Assembly (NCBI GenBank): GCA_033961575.1
Contig: CM066733.1
Coordinates: forward strand, 68,461,921 to 68,525,920
Origin: Aselliscus stoliczkanus
Lineage: Eukaryota; Chordata; Mammalia; Chiroptera; Hipposideridae
Reading direction: 5' to 3'
Length of the DNA: 64,000 nt
Each line of letters starts with the position of its first letter. Position 1 is the stretch's first letter. This document shows, in pieces, positions 10,667-21,511 of the stretch. Under the pieces are notes generated by a model, which saw only the letters and a program-made list of their open reading frames with translations, ran no database searches and had not been told where the DNA came from. A program made the translations under genes and the position numbers.

Positions 10667-10802
10667 TCTCTGTTCTTTTTTTTTTTTTTTTTTTTGAGGG
10701 CAGTGTCACTGGCCCTCATATGTGGGACCCGAACCGGGGCTGCTGGCTTCCCAAACCAGCACTTAACCAACCACCACGCCACTCGGCCGGCCCTCTCTGT
10801 TC
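10667..10802 (-). mobile_element. Short tRNA-head SINE, perfect 9-bp TSD
   Basis: Body 10676-10793, antisense: a T-run, then 'gagggcagtgtcactggccc', an antisense B-box ('gggacccgaacc') and the head 'ccactcggccggccc'. Flanked by tctctgttc at 10667-10675 and 10794-10802. This is the head-only version of the GC-rich SINE at 3.2 and 34.9 kb. The family recurs at 18.84, 41.66 and 48.14 kb. Confidence 0.9.
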
Positions 10803-12229
10803 ATTTTTGTACCTCTCATAGAAATATGTGAGAGACTAGGTATTTATTTTACATTTAAAAACTATCTCTTTGCTTTGTTAGAGATGGGTAGACAGTATAG
10901 AAAATGTGGCAAATATTGTTATGCAAAATGAATTTTAAAAAATGACTCATAATCCCATCTAAAAATAATATCAAATACACAGTGACCATTTTGGTGACTA
11001 GTTTTATAGTTCCGTGTGTGTGTATCTCACATAACGATCTATGACTGTATAGATCAATCTATAAATAAGTGATTATTACATACAAGAAATGTAATTTAGA
11101 TACATTGTTTTGGAAGAGGTCATAGTGCTGGAGAGCATGAACCCTCAGACGCCACTGAAAAAGGGAATACAGGGTAATTTTCTTCCTTCCTTTTTGGAAA
11201 AAGTAAAGCCCTGCTTTGCATGTTAACTATGACCAGCCTATGAGACTCTTTTGTAGGCATCAAAGAAATGGAGTCTGTGAGTGACTGATCAAAACCCCTG
11301 GGCTCACAGACGGACCCTCATCTCGGAGCCCTGGATGAGCACTTAGCCATCTGAGTTGCTGTCAGTATCGCCACCAAAGAACAGATGGAAATGGGGGAGA
11401 AAGTAGACCCAGCACACTCCAGGATGAAGTTTGTCTTCATCGTGTAGCGTGAAGTACTAAACAAGATGTTCCCTAGTTAGTGGAGTTGTTTTCCCAAATG
11501 CTCTTCCGTTCCTGCCTAAGCAGTCCCTGCCTTTGTTTGGGCCCACAGACAGGAAGAAAAACAGTCTCTTGAGGATCATGATGGGGATGTTTCTGGGGAC
11601 AGCTGAGTGGAAGGAGAAAGTTCCTTTGCAAAGTAAGCTTGGAAATCTGGAATTGAAACTTTTATATCTGATGAAATGCAAGTTATGTTAAGGAATCTAA
11701 AAGACTTTCTGTGGAAATGTGGTGGAGGAGGGAGGCTGCAGAGGCCAAAGTATAAAGAGATTCACCCAGAAAGCTTTTGCCACGGAAGCTCCCTAAATGT
11801 AGCTCTGTATTCACTTTAGATTATGGGCAGCGTTCAACTGCACTTAAGATCATGTGCAATGTTAAATATTTAATCAATCTGAAAGCACTATCATAATAAC
11901 AGCTAGCAGTAGTGCTTTTATTCTTTTCCGGCAGCCTCTCAGACTCAGACTGAATGACAAGTTCAAAGTTTATGAACTTCAGCAAGACAAACTTAGGCTT
12001 TTCTCTTGTATTCCCTGAAAGCGTTTTATTGTTCTCCTTGACACCTAAACCAGAAGTACAAATATAGGTGCAAGGAACTGATGATCCCATTTATGAATTA
12101 CCCAAGGATTCTTCCTTCTTCAATTCTCTGTCCTTTTTTTGACCAGTTCCCTGCTTATTTAAACTTATGACTCCTGTAGTATTTTCAATCTAGAGTGCTG
12201 GCTTTGGTGTTTGGTCATAGCATATGGAA
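10803..12229. other. Unassigned sequence, about 1.4 kb
   Basis: No repeat or exon recognised. Minus-strand frames 11457-11681 and 11821-12090 (89 codons) have no familiar motif. Confidence 0.45.
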
Positions 12230-12495
12230 AAATGCAATGGTTCATCGTAGACTCTGAGTCATAGTACCAGATTCAAGCACTGGTTCCACCATTATTTAGG
12301 TAAATTTCTAAACATCTCTGTGTCTTTGTTTCCCCTTATGTAACATGGCTATAACAATAATAATATTACCTGTCATTATGATCCATTGTGGACTGGAGAT
12401 ATTTGTTCCAGCCTCATAAAGTTGTCATGAGGCTGAAATTAGACTGTCCTTGTAAAGCGCTTATCACAGTGACCAGCCCAGTAAGTGTTCTGAAG
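12230..12495 (+). mobile_element. MIR, nearly full length
   Basis: Sense MIR wording in order: 'agattcaagcactggttcca', 'acatctctgtgtctttgttt', 'ataacaataataatattacc', 'ttgtaaagcgcttatcacag'. The copy is interrupted by non-matching sequence near 12380-12410. Confidence 0.75.
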
Positions 12496-12751
12496 TCTTA
12501 TGGCAAGTGCTTAAAAATGTAAGGTGTACATTGTGTCATTTTAGCATTTACCCTGTGGCTTCTCAGGTGAAATGTTTGCCTATCACGTGGAGGGGATTTG
12601 TCCTTTAGTTTGTTGCTTGTGGTTTTGTCCTGGCATGATGTAGGCACTCTAGAAGCTAAGATCTGAACTACACAGTACTACTCGTCTTTCAGCTAGACCA
12701 GAAAAGCAACTATATTCATTTTAGCACACAGATCTGAAGATTTATGAGGAA

Positions 12752-12975
12752 AGATGAAAGGCTCTGAGGTGAGAGTCAAATAGACTTGGTTCAAATCCCA
12801 GCTTTATCATTTACCAGCTGTGTGACCTTAGGCAAGTTACTTAACATCTCTCCTTTTCAGGTTCTTTATTTGTTCACTGAGGATACTCATTCCAACTCAT
12901 AAACCTGTTATGAGGTTGAAATTAGAAAATCCTTGCAAAGTGCTCATTACAATGGTAAGCACATTATGTATTCTA
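12752..12975 (+). mobile_element. MIR
   Basis: 'gttcaaatcccagctttatc', 'ccagctgtgtgaccttaggc' and 'aagttacttaacatctctcc' are the MIR core in sense. The 3' part has 'ccttgcaaagtgctcattac'. It shares a 'tatgaggttgaaattaga' phrase with the MIR at 12.43 kb. Confidence 0.85.
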
Positions 12976-13076
12976 AGGTATTTATTAGTAATAGTTGCAT
13001 AGTTTTGTCATTGTTCTCCAAGAGAAATTATGTAGCCAAATTCAGAGAAACTTCTTCCCTGAAGAATGTTCATTTA

Positions 13077-13635
13077 TGAGGTCTGACAATTAAGTTTAGG
13101 AACTTGTTGCAATGATGTTGCTAATCTTTTTTAATATCAGTTGGTATTTGTACTAACTGAACAAACAGTTAATCGTGTTTACTATTTGGAAGTGCTGAAA
13201 ACCTGTGTTGAAAAGTTAGATGACCTGAACTTTTCGCCAACAATTCATGGCTCTTCGCATCACGACAATGCACCAGCTCACATGGCACTGTCCGTGAGGG
13301 AGAGTTTAACCAGTAAACAAATAACTGTATTGAAACACCCTCCCTACTCACCTGATCTGGCCCCCAATGACTTCTTTCTTTACCCAAAGATAAAGAAAAT
13401 ATTGAAAGGAAGACATTTTGATGACATTCAGGACATCAAGGGCAATATGATGACAGCTGTGATGGCCACTCCAGAAAAAGAGTTCCAAAATTGCTTTGAA
13501 GGGTGGACTACGCACTGGTGTAGGTGCATAGTTTCCCAAGGGGAGTACTTCAAAGGTGACTGTAGTGATATTCAGCAATGAGGTATGTAGTGCTTTTTTT
13601 TAGGATTAGTTTCCAAACTTAATTGTCTGGCCTTG
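13077..13635 (+). mobile_element. Mariner DNA transposon, internally deleted copy 1
   Basis: TA flanks at 13075-13076 and 13636-13637. Inverted ends: tgaggtctgacaattaagtt on the left and aacttaattgtctggccttg on the right. Length is 559 bp against about 1.3 kb for a full mariner, so roughly the 5' half of the transposase gene is missing. The matching copy at 45.33-45.89 kb is in the opposite orientation and has the same overall shape. Mobilisation would have required a transposase supplied elsewhere. Confidence 0.9.
13141..13581 (+). pseudogene. Mariner transposase, C-terminal half
   Basis: Open for 146 codons as read from an internal ATG. It holds the second catalytic aspartate in HHDNAPAH and the third in YSPDLAPND, with exactly 34 residues between them, the mariner DD34D spacing. 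FFLYPKIKKILKGRHF follows, as in other mariners. The N-terminal DNA-binding helix-turn-helix region and the first catalytic aspartate are absent, so it cannot act as a transposase. The frame itself is open to its stop at 13579-13581. Confidence 0.88.
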
Positions 13636-13736
13636 TACAGTTTGAATGACCCCTACCAAAATGAGATTCTAGACTGGTACACCCTGCTGCGGCATTCAAT
13701 CTCGGGCATACAATGAGTGTTTGATTTTAATAAAAG

Positions 13737-14535
13737 GACATATATAGATGACATGATTCTTTATATAGAAAACCCTAAAGACTCCACCAAAAAACTATTA
13801 GAAACAATTAACAAATACAGTAAAGTAAGGGGTAAAAAAAATCAATGCACAAAAATCCATTGCATTCCTATATACTAACAATGAAATTTCAGAGAAAGAA
13901 ATGAAAAAAATAAACAAAAAAATTTCTTTTGCAGTTGGAACAAAAAGACTAAAATGCCTACGAATAAACTTAACAAAAGATGTGAAGGACCTTTACACTG
14001 AAAACTATAAGACATTATGAAAAGAAATTTAAGAAGATACAAAGAAATGGGAAGATATTTTGTGTTCATGGATTGGCAGAATCAACTTAGTTAAAATGGC
14101 CAATTTCCCAAAACAACATACAGATGAATTCAATCCCCATCAAAATCTCAATGGCATTTTTTAAAAGAAACAGAACAAAACACCATCAGGTTTGTGTCGA
14201 ATCACAAAAGACCCTGAATAGTCAAAGCAGTCAAAGCAATCCTGAGAAAAAAGAACTAGGCTGGAGGTATCACACTCCCTGACTTCAAATTACACTACAA
14301 AGCAACAGTAATCAAAAACAGCCTACTATTGGCAGAGAAACAGACACACAGACCAATGGGACAGAATTGAGAACCCAGAAATAAACCCACATACTCGTAT
14401 ATGGTGACATAAGGAGAATTGACTTTGGGTGATGAATGCATAGTGCAATATATAGATGATATTTTATTGAATTGTACACTTGAAACCTATGTAGTTTTAT
14501 TAGCCAATGTCACTACAATAAATGTAATAAAAATG
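13737..14535 (+). mobile_element. L1 ORF2 piece joined to 3'UTR end, internally deleted
   Basis: Sense L1 ORF2 from 'atagatgacatgattcttta' (the YADD-motif neighbourhood) through 'aaagactccaccaaaaaact', 'tcacactccctgacttcaaa' and 'agacacacagaccaatggga'. It then jumps near 14,410 to the 3'UTR terminus 'gtacacttgaaacctatgta' and 'gccaatgtcactacaataaa'. The missing middle shows a large internal deletion. Many stops; not functional. Confidence 0.85.
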
Positions 14536-14630
14536 TACATATAAATATATAAATGTATAACTATATGAATACATATATATGTATAAGTGTGCATATATAT
14601 TTATACACACATACATATGCGTCCCTTATG
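14536..14630. repeat. AT-rich low-complexity tract
   Basis: Runs of tata/cata words directly after the L1 A-rich end, probably expanded from the L1 tail. Confidence 0.7.
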
Positions 14631-14631
14631 T

Positions 14632-14878
14632 AGCACTTAGTGTGTATCAGGCACTGTTCTGAGTACTTAAAAATATTAATTCATTTAAGCTTTATATTAA
14701 CTTCCATGAAATAGTACTGTTATTACTATCTCCATTTTACAGATAAGGAAACTGAGGCAGAGAAAAGTTAAGTGACATTTCAGGACCTCAGAGCTAGTAC
14801 ACAGTAAAGCTGGGATTTGCACTCAAGAAGTGTGGCTCAAGAACCTGTACTCTGATCTACTGCACTAGGCTGCCTATG
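14632..14878 (-). mobile_element. MIR, nearly full length
   Basis: Antisense MIR: 'gtgtatcaggcactgttctg', 'tctccattttacagataagg', 'aaactgaggcagagaaaagt', then a core with 'agctagtacacagtaaagct'. Typical length for a full MIR. Confidence 0.85.
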
Positions 14879-16329
14879 AGTGCTGTAGCCCTGACTCGAG
14901 GCATCTCACTTGGAAAAGGCAGGTGAGGACGCATCAATTTCTCTGTGCATCCTTCATTTTCCTCTGTATCAGAAAATTAGATGACCAAATGCCAAAGAAA
15001 TCTTTCTGTTTCATATCCTTCCCCTTTCTTCTCCTTCCTCCCCCTGTTCTCTTGCCACCTCCTCTGCTCCCTCTCTCAGGCCATTCCATTATGTAAGTCC
15101 TATTATGGGCTGCTACTGTCACACTCTGGACAAGATATAATTCAACATGACACATGGTGAGCAGAGATGTGTAGAAATACCTGAAACTATTAGCGCCAAA
15201 CAGCTCTCTGTTACAGGTTTTTACTGCCACATAAATATTCTTCTAGCTGGCTGGAGTCCTGCTGTATAAATTCCCCATTAGAGAATACATCCACGGTGGC
15301 AGTATGACCCTCTGGGTCTTGTCCAAGAGCCCAAGAAAATGCAGGGGCCTGGTGGCATCAAGTCTCTTTGTACTTAAACAGCCTTCTCCAGTCCCCAAAG
15401 TACAGTGGCATTATCAACAAGGTCCATTTGGCTTATTTATTCCTTAGAAGGAATCTCAAGGCCCCTGTGGACAGATTAAGGGTCCCTCAGGCCACTTGTG
15501 TTCATTGAGTGCTTACTATGTGCCCAGCCCTGTGGCAGGTATGGAGGTTCCTCCATGATTGTATTATAGAAGCAGGTAAGCACTGAAATACACACCCCAC
15601 TGTCACTGAATATCCAGACACTCTCACTGAGGTCTCTAAAGTGGACTTGGACGAGGTAAGGGAGCTCTTTTATCCTAAGATAGCATATTTAGCTTCCACG
15701 AAGATTTTTGGAAAAAAAAAATCATTATTACTTATTTTCACATAAGCAAGTTTTGTTTTCTAGAGCCATAAACCACATCTCTAAAATGCAGACATTAAAA
15801 AAAAAAAGAGTCTTGATGGTCTGCTCTTTCACAATATTATCTGAGGAGGCCCAGCTAATTCCTGAATACTCCAGGTGGCTGACATCCCCATACTCCTGAT
15901 TACCTATGTATTACTATTTTCCCAGGAGGGAGGACGGGGGACAAGCGGGTTCAGGCCCAGCAAGACTGCATCATCAGCTGGTCCACAGATTGTTCAATTC
16001 ATTCATCCTTGTCCTGTCTCTGCCCCAGGCTATGCCACTCCAGAAACATGGGAACAGAGTGGCAGCACACAAACTGGGCATTGTATGTAGGCAAATGAGG
16101 CACACACCTAGGCCTGCATCAATATGAGAAGGACATGCCTTGGTCCTCTCTGATCCACAGATCAGAAAATTAAGGTCAGTATCTCTTTGACCTATATGAC
16201 ATCCCCGAGAAATGAGGGGGAAAGGAGGCAGTCAGCTTTATCACCATTTCACAGGCCAGAAAATAGAGACCAACGTGACATGAAGCCTCTCCACTGATTT
16301 CCACAGGCTTTCCATTTGACTGGGCTTCC
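14879..16329. other. Unassigned sequence, about 1.4 kb
   Basis: Pyrimidine-rich tract at 15000-15080. A short MIR-like phrase 'gagtgcttactatgtgccca' lies near 15509. The plus frames at 15708-16127 overlap each other and have no family wording. No gene supported. Confidence 0.45.
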
Positions 16330-16475
16330 CTAGACTTGGCTAATCACCAGCATCGCCTAGGAGCAGGGGTTAAATATACAAATTGCAAGGCTCATCCATC
16401 CCTCACAGACTCTGACGAAGTCAGTCTGGGTACCAGGAATCCATATTTTTAACAAGCCTCCCACCTGACTTCTGA
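16330..16475 (+). mobile_element. MER5A-like hAT fragment
   Basis: 'accagcatcgcctaggagca', 'cagactctgacgaagtcagt', 'ccatatttttaacaagcctc' follow the MER5A order with several changes. Confidence 0.65.
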
Positions 16476-16722
16476 AGATGAACGCTGCATTAAACTACTG
16501 TCTTTCTGTCTCCATCATGGTAGGAAAGATAAGTCCCTATTTGACAAACTGATCAAAACTATAGTCAGACAGGGATTATTACCCTGTTGCATGGGATTCA
16601 GTTGGGTCTTAAGCAGAGGACATCTCTTGAAATGAACAGCTTTTGAGAGGAAATGGTCAAGCCAGTCCCAAGCAGCTGACAGAGGCCATGCCAACGTGTG
16701 ATCAGAGGAATGGAATCTCACT

Positions 16723-16793
16723 TTGTTGGAAAAGTCATGATGTAGTTTTTCTACGTTTTTTGTTGCAAAAGTGCGTCATGACTTTTCCAACAA
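16723..16793. mobile_element. Hairpin MITE, perfect 18-bp inverted repeats
   Basis: ttgttggaaaagtcatga at 16723-16740 is perfectly inverted at 16776-16793 with 35 bp between. Part of the inner sequence (tagtttttctacg against the strand opposite gcaaaagtgcg) also pairs with mismatches. The whole 71 bp would fold as one long hairpin in RNA. Size and form recall MADE1-type mariner MITEs, but the end sequence is different. The right side extends to 'ccca' and then 'ata'; the left end is slightly decayed, so the target duplication is not clear. Confidence 0.75.
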
Positions 16794-16799
16794 CCCAAT

Positions 16800-18819
16800 A
16801 GAAACTCTGCACTATTTTGCTGGTCACTCAGGCAATCTGAGCTGTGTTCCATGAGGTTTTAATGTCTCTGGGGGTACTGCAATGTGAGAGGAAAGCCAAA
16901 TTCATCTCTAGGGAGTATCCTTTAGTTATGGAATGTCTCAGTCTCATGGGGTTTGGTCTGTGCTGTTTTCAGGGTATCCTTTGGAAACGACCCACAGATA
17001 TCAGACTTGGCACGAAGTCTTGCCCCCATTCTACTGTTGTATCATTTGGGAAGGGGTTTGCTAAATTTTAGTTCAGCAGGTGGGCCATCACCAGATTAAA
17101 GGATAGAATTTTCAGAAATGAATTTGAATAAATTCCTTTTTTGATAACCTCCATTTTGTTTAACAAAGCACCAACTAAACATTATCTGTAATATGGAATC
17201 TGAATAAGGTGGGTAACAAAAAAACACATATAATTACTACTTATATAATTTTTTCCTCAAACTACAAGACCCAAGCCCTATTAGTAGAAATTAAAATAAA
17301 CTGGTTTAAATTATTTCCCTTTCCTTGCCCTTTCTACCTTCCTGAGGAGTCATTCCATTAAAAACAAAAACACATCTCTTTGAAAGGGAAAGGGGATGGG
17401 GTGGGATTTTATCATTCACTTAGAAAGACAGAAAAAATTCAGTTATACTTTGTAGTTTGTGCAAATGACTCCAAGATCCAGATGGACATACTGATGTATT
17501 TGATCATCTGAGAAGCAGCCTGCACAACCAGAATTTTCAGGTGTATGTAAAACTGCAACGATATGCTTAAGTGAAGATCCAAACACTTGATTAATTCACT
17601 TCTGCTGTATATATATAGACATGGTTAGAATTTTGCAAAATGTGTAAAACTAAATACCCAAGGGAGACAGTATTAGTTCACTGCCTATAGACAGATGTCT
17701 TATGGAAAGTCCTACGTGTGTGTGACTTGCTGTTTCTAGCCTGCACTTAGAGATGAGTCCCAGAAACTAGACACTTCCCTTAAATGGGTAGTTGCATGCT
17801 TAGGTAGGGGTGACTGAAAAGGTCCCAGCCTTTGCCCTGTGCCACCACATGAATCAAGGAAGAGAATACAGAATAACACGGGGGTGAATTCAGCTCTGAA
17901 TTCTGTAATTTTTTTTCTTCACTCCTGATGCCAAAGTTCAAATAGTTTTCCTTCTATTCCTTGCTTCATAGTTCTTTAAATATGAATATTTGCCAGTTTC
18001 ATGGTTTTCAGAAAGACTCCTAATTCATTTCATGTGTAATTCTCATTGGTTGGCAGTGGTTTGGTTAAAAATTTAGCTTCTCAATCATGTTAGCCTCACA
18101 AATTCCTTTTACTGTAAATGTCCGGAAACTGTTGATTTAAATGAGGGCTGCTATTCTCCTAACTTTCGACTATCAGCAGATCCTGGATGTTGGCTATAAA
18201 TAGCCAGTAAATAAATACATGTGAAGGAAGTTTGGAGGTTGGAATTAAATTTTGTTTAATAATGTTATAGCATTGGACTTAGCAGCATAAAGAATTTGAA
18301 AACACATTACCCTAATAGGATTGGAGGTTCAAAATAGCAATCAGAAGACTTGATACCAAACATTTGTGGGGACTGACTGACTCCTTTGAAGTACTTCTCA
18401 TTAGATCTGCAGAGATTTTTAAAATAAAAAATTTATTTACATCATATACATATACATTTTCTACTCCTCTTCCACCATCAATGCCAACATAATTTCTTAT
18501 AAATTCAGACTTCTCAAGCTTTCATGATTCCTTTTTACATCTGTTCTCCCCTCCTTTTATCTCTCAGTGTACTTTATCTTCTGGTCACCTGTTTTTCAGA
18601 CTCCCACAATAGACTTCTGCATTTATAAAGATTCTTTCTCCTCAAGATCGTTAGTGTTTTCCCTTCTTAGATCTTTCTTTTTAACACTATCACACACAAA
18701 TACTTCCTTTGTAGCTAGCTTTACTCTACCCTCTGCCGTCTCTCTCCTAGCTTTGGTGAGCTGACTCCAATTGGATGTATTATACAGGGAAAGACTAGAT
18801 GTTTCCATGACTCTTCCTC
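16800..18819. other. Unassigned sequence, about 2 kb, with a MEF2-like site
   Basis: No repeat or coding exon recognised. At 18194-18203 CTATAAATAG fits the MEF2 consensus YTA(A/T)4TAR, inside the palindrome-like ggctataaatagcc. A bidirectional chance frame overlaps 18567-18868. This is one of the longest stretches without visible transposons in the first third of the window. Confidence 0.45.
18194..18203. promoter_or_regulatory. MEF2 consensus match
   Basis: CTATAAATAG matches the MEF2 binding consensus exactly. A single site has little predictive value on its own; no other evidence of an enhancer is visible. Confidence 0.3.
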
Positions 18820-18966
18820 CCCATGCAATTATTTTATTGTATTTTATTTTTTTAGAGGGCAGTGTCACTGGCCCTCATATGTGGGATCTGAACCGGGGCC
18901 GCTGGGGTCCCAAGCCAGCTGTTAACCACTGCACCACTCGGCCGGCCCACCCATGCAATTATTTTA
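18820..18966 (-). mobile_element. Short tRNA-head SINE, perfect 17-bp TSD
   Basis: Body 18837-18949, antisense, with head 'actcggccggccca' at its right end and T-rich tail at left. Identical flanks cccatgcaattatttta at 18820-18836 and 18950-18966. A perfect TSD suggests a comparatively young insertion. The frame at 18771-19022 reads through it and is not a gene. Confidence 0.93.
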
Positions 18967-19209
18967 ATAGAGGCTACGTCCTCTTCTACAAGGATGTTGG
19001 TTTTGCACGTAGCCTGCCATAGAAGTATGTTAAGGAAGACAAACCTAATGACACCTTTGCTGTGTTCGGGTTACTCTATTTTTTTTTCCAGCTTCTCAGA
19101 GGTTTTAATATTCTGTCCTCAGCCTTCTTCTCTGTAAACTTCCTCTCCCTTGTTGAGCTCACATTTTTAAGGCTCAAATCAATATCTCCAGCCTTCCTCT
19201 CTTTTTACA

Positions 19210-20575
19210 AGGTTGAGTCAACAATTGCTTACTGAGTACCAACTCTGGGTCAGACACTTTAATGGTACTGTGGATACAGCAATGAATAAAACAGATGAAA
19301 GTCTGTCTCTCATGGAACTTGCACTTTTAGATGGGAAAAACAATAAACAAAGAAATGTGAGGTGATGGTAAGTCCTATGAAGAATGTAAGGTAGGGTAAA
19401 GTTTATAGGAAGTGAAAGGAATTTAGTATTTTTAAGTGAAGGAAGCCCTCTCTGGTGACACAAGAGCAGAGACCTGAAGAAAATGAGGAATGGAGCTGGC
19501 CTTGTGGCTGTGGGTGCCGTGGCATTCCACGCAGAATGAAGGGCAGGTAGTAAAACCCTGAAGAGGAGTGGATTGGGATGGCCTTTGGAAGAGCAAAGAG
19601 GCTAGTATGGCAGGAAAGGATTGAGTAAGGAGAAGGAGGACAGGAAGAGAGGCCAGAGGGTAATCAGGGGACAGATTTTGTAGGGTCTGTGGACAATAGG
19701 AGGACTTTGGATTTTATAGTGAATGAGATTGAAACATTTCAAGCAAATGAGTGATACAATAATAAGACTTATTTAAAAAGTATGACATATATTGTGACTA
19801 ATAGACTACCTATTTAGAGTAAGGTAGAAGCGGGGAGAGCTATTAGGAGGATATCACAATAATTCAGGTGAGAGATGATGGTGTGTTGGACTGGAGTGAT
19901 AGCTACAAAGGCAGCAAGAAGTGGTTAGATTCAAGATATACTTTGAAGGCAAAGCCAACAGGATTTGCTGAAGGAGAGTTGTCAATAAATGATACAAATT
20001 TTTACTAACTGAGAGAAATGAGGTTGATAACATTGGGTACAGGGGGGAGTTTATATTTTTATATGTTAAGTTTGAAATACCCATGAGGTGTCCAAGTAGC
20101 AATAATAAGTGGAAAGTTAGCTGTATATATTTTCAGTATAGTACAGGTAACATGGATATGTAAATTTGGGGACACTCCATGCACAAGTGATCCTTAAAGC
20201 CATGACAATGAATTGATCATTTAGACATAGCTAAAGAAGAGGTCAGAGGATTGAGTATTTGGTCCTTTGAACATTTAGCCTAGAGATTAGTAGAATGAAG
20301 AAAATCTTGCAAAGGAGACTGAGAAAGAAAGATTGATTAAGTACAAATAGAATCAAGAGGAACTGTCCCAGAAGCCAAGAGAAGATTTAGGAAGTAATAA
20401 AATATGACAAATGATGCTGATAAATCAAATAATATACACACTGAGACATGACCATTGGATTTGGCCACATGGAAGTCATTGGTGTCATTGACAAGGACTG
20501 TGTCATTACAGCAGTGAGAAAAGAAATCTTGGTAGGGTGGGTTAAGAGAAGTTGGAAGGAGAGGATGTATAGACA
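19210..20575 (-). mobile_element. L2 LINE with reverse transcriptase remnants
   Basis: About 1.36 kb antisense. The minus frame ending at 20337 reads NDFHVAKSNGHVSVCILFDL, matching the L2/CR1 reverse-transcriptase phrase around 'VAKSNG..SVLILLDLSAAFD'. The frame at 19854-20102 reads PSKYILNLTTSCCLCSYH, a later L2 ORF2 block. Plus-strand words such as 'ggactttggattttatagtg' and 'gcaaagccaacaggatttgc' are common in antisense L2. The active-site region is broken (LFDLSASF then shift), as expected for an ancient copy. Confidence 0.85.
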
Positions 20576-20587
20576 AATCATAAAGGT

Positions 20588-20603
20588 TCCCCCCCCACCC
20601 CCC
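20588..20603. repeat. Poly(C) tract
   Basis: A run of C with one A (ccccccccacccccc) in a region that is otherwise A/G-rich. Prone to sequencing error. Confidence 0.8.
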
Positions 20604-20652
20604 GTAAAGAGGTGTTTAACAAGGATGGTTGTGAAGTACAGGGAGGTTTTTT

Positions 20653-20677
20653 AAAGTCAGGAGATATTCCTGACTTT
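20653..20677. repeat. Perfect 10-bp inverted repeat with 5-nt loop
   Basis: aaagtcagga at 20653-20662 is perfectly inverted at 20668-20677 (tcctgacttt) around gatat. It lies in the interval between the L2 and the L1 5'UTR fragment. No T-tract or other signal suggests a function. Confidence 0.8.
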
Positions 20678-20689
20678 TCCACTGTAGTC

Positions 20690-21500
20690 ATAGCCAGTCC
20701 TCACAACCAACCAGCCAGAGTGAGCATCAGTCTCTCCCATTAATGTGCAAATAGCAACCAAGGCTCAATTACAACAGGAGGGCACACACAGTCCACACAA
20801 GGGACACACTTGGAGCACCCTGCTCAGGTGACCAGAGAGACTGCACCACTGAGCCCCACAGCACACCTACTACATATGGCCACTCTGTTAAGACCAGGAG
20901 ACATACAGCCTTACCTAATACTAGAAACAAACACAGGGAGGCAGCCAAAACGGGAAGACAAACAAACATGTCCCAAATGAAATAACAGAACAAAACTCCA
21001 GAAAAAGAACTAGCAAAATGGAGACAAGCAATCTATTGGATGCAGCGTTCCAAACACTGGTTATAAGAATGCTCAGTGATCTCAGGGAGAAATTCAACAG
21101 AGAGATAGGAAACATTAAGAATGGAGACAGAAAACATAGAAAAGAACCAGTCAGATATAAAGAACACAATAACTGACATGAAGAATTCATTAGAGGGTAC
21201 CAACAGCAAATTAGACAAAGTGGAGGATCGAATCAGCAATTTAGGAAATAAGGTAGGAGAAAACACCCAATCAGAGCAGCAGAAAAAAAAAAGTATCCAA
21301 AAAAAGTGAAGATAGTTTAAGGGGCCTTTTGGACAATGTCAAGTGTACCAACATTGACATTATAGAGGTACCAGAAGGTGAAGAGCGAGAACAAGGAATT
21401 GAAAACCTATTTGAAGAAATAATGGCTGAAAACTTCCCTAACCTGGCAAAGGAAATAAACATACAAGCTCAGAAAGCACAGTTTAACATGCCACCAGGTC
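20690..21500 (+). mobile_element. L1 5'UTR end plus ORF1 N-terminal half
   Basis: Sense fragment. The first 200 bp ('accagagagactgcaccact', 'catatggccactctgttaag') are the reverse complement of parts of the L1 5'UTR at 37.68-37.86 kb. They are followed by ORF1 sequence to about 21,490, where similarity stops inside ORF1. It lacks the true 5' end and everything after mid-ORF1, so it is a rearranged or deleted copy. Confidence 0.85.
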
Positions 21501-21511
21501 TAAAAATCTAA
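21121..21511 (+). pseudogene. L1 ORF1 fragment, two frames
   Basis: The first open part (21121-21309) is K/E/N-rich with heptad-like spacing, the ORF1p coiled coil (KNSLEGTNSKLDKVEDRISN). The second (21329-21511) has IIEVPEGEEREQGIENLFEE and IMAENFPNLAKEI, the start of the RNA-recognition-type domain. They are in different frames, broken by an A-run near 21,285-21,305. The C-terminal nucleic-acid-binding domain is absent. Confidence 0.88.

Noticed and set aside
20653..20677. Bacterial-type terminator hairpin
   Set aside because: The stem is not followed by a T-tract, and the surroundings are mammalian L2/L1 repeats. A 10-bp inverted repeat is expected by chance at this window size.
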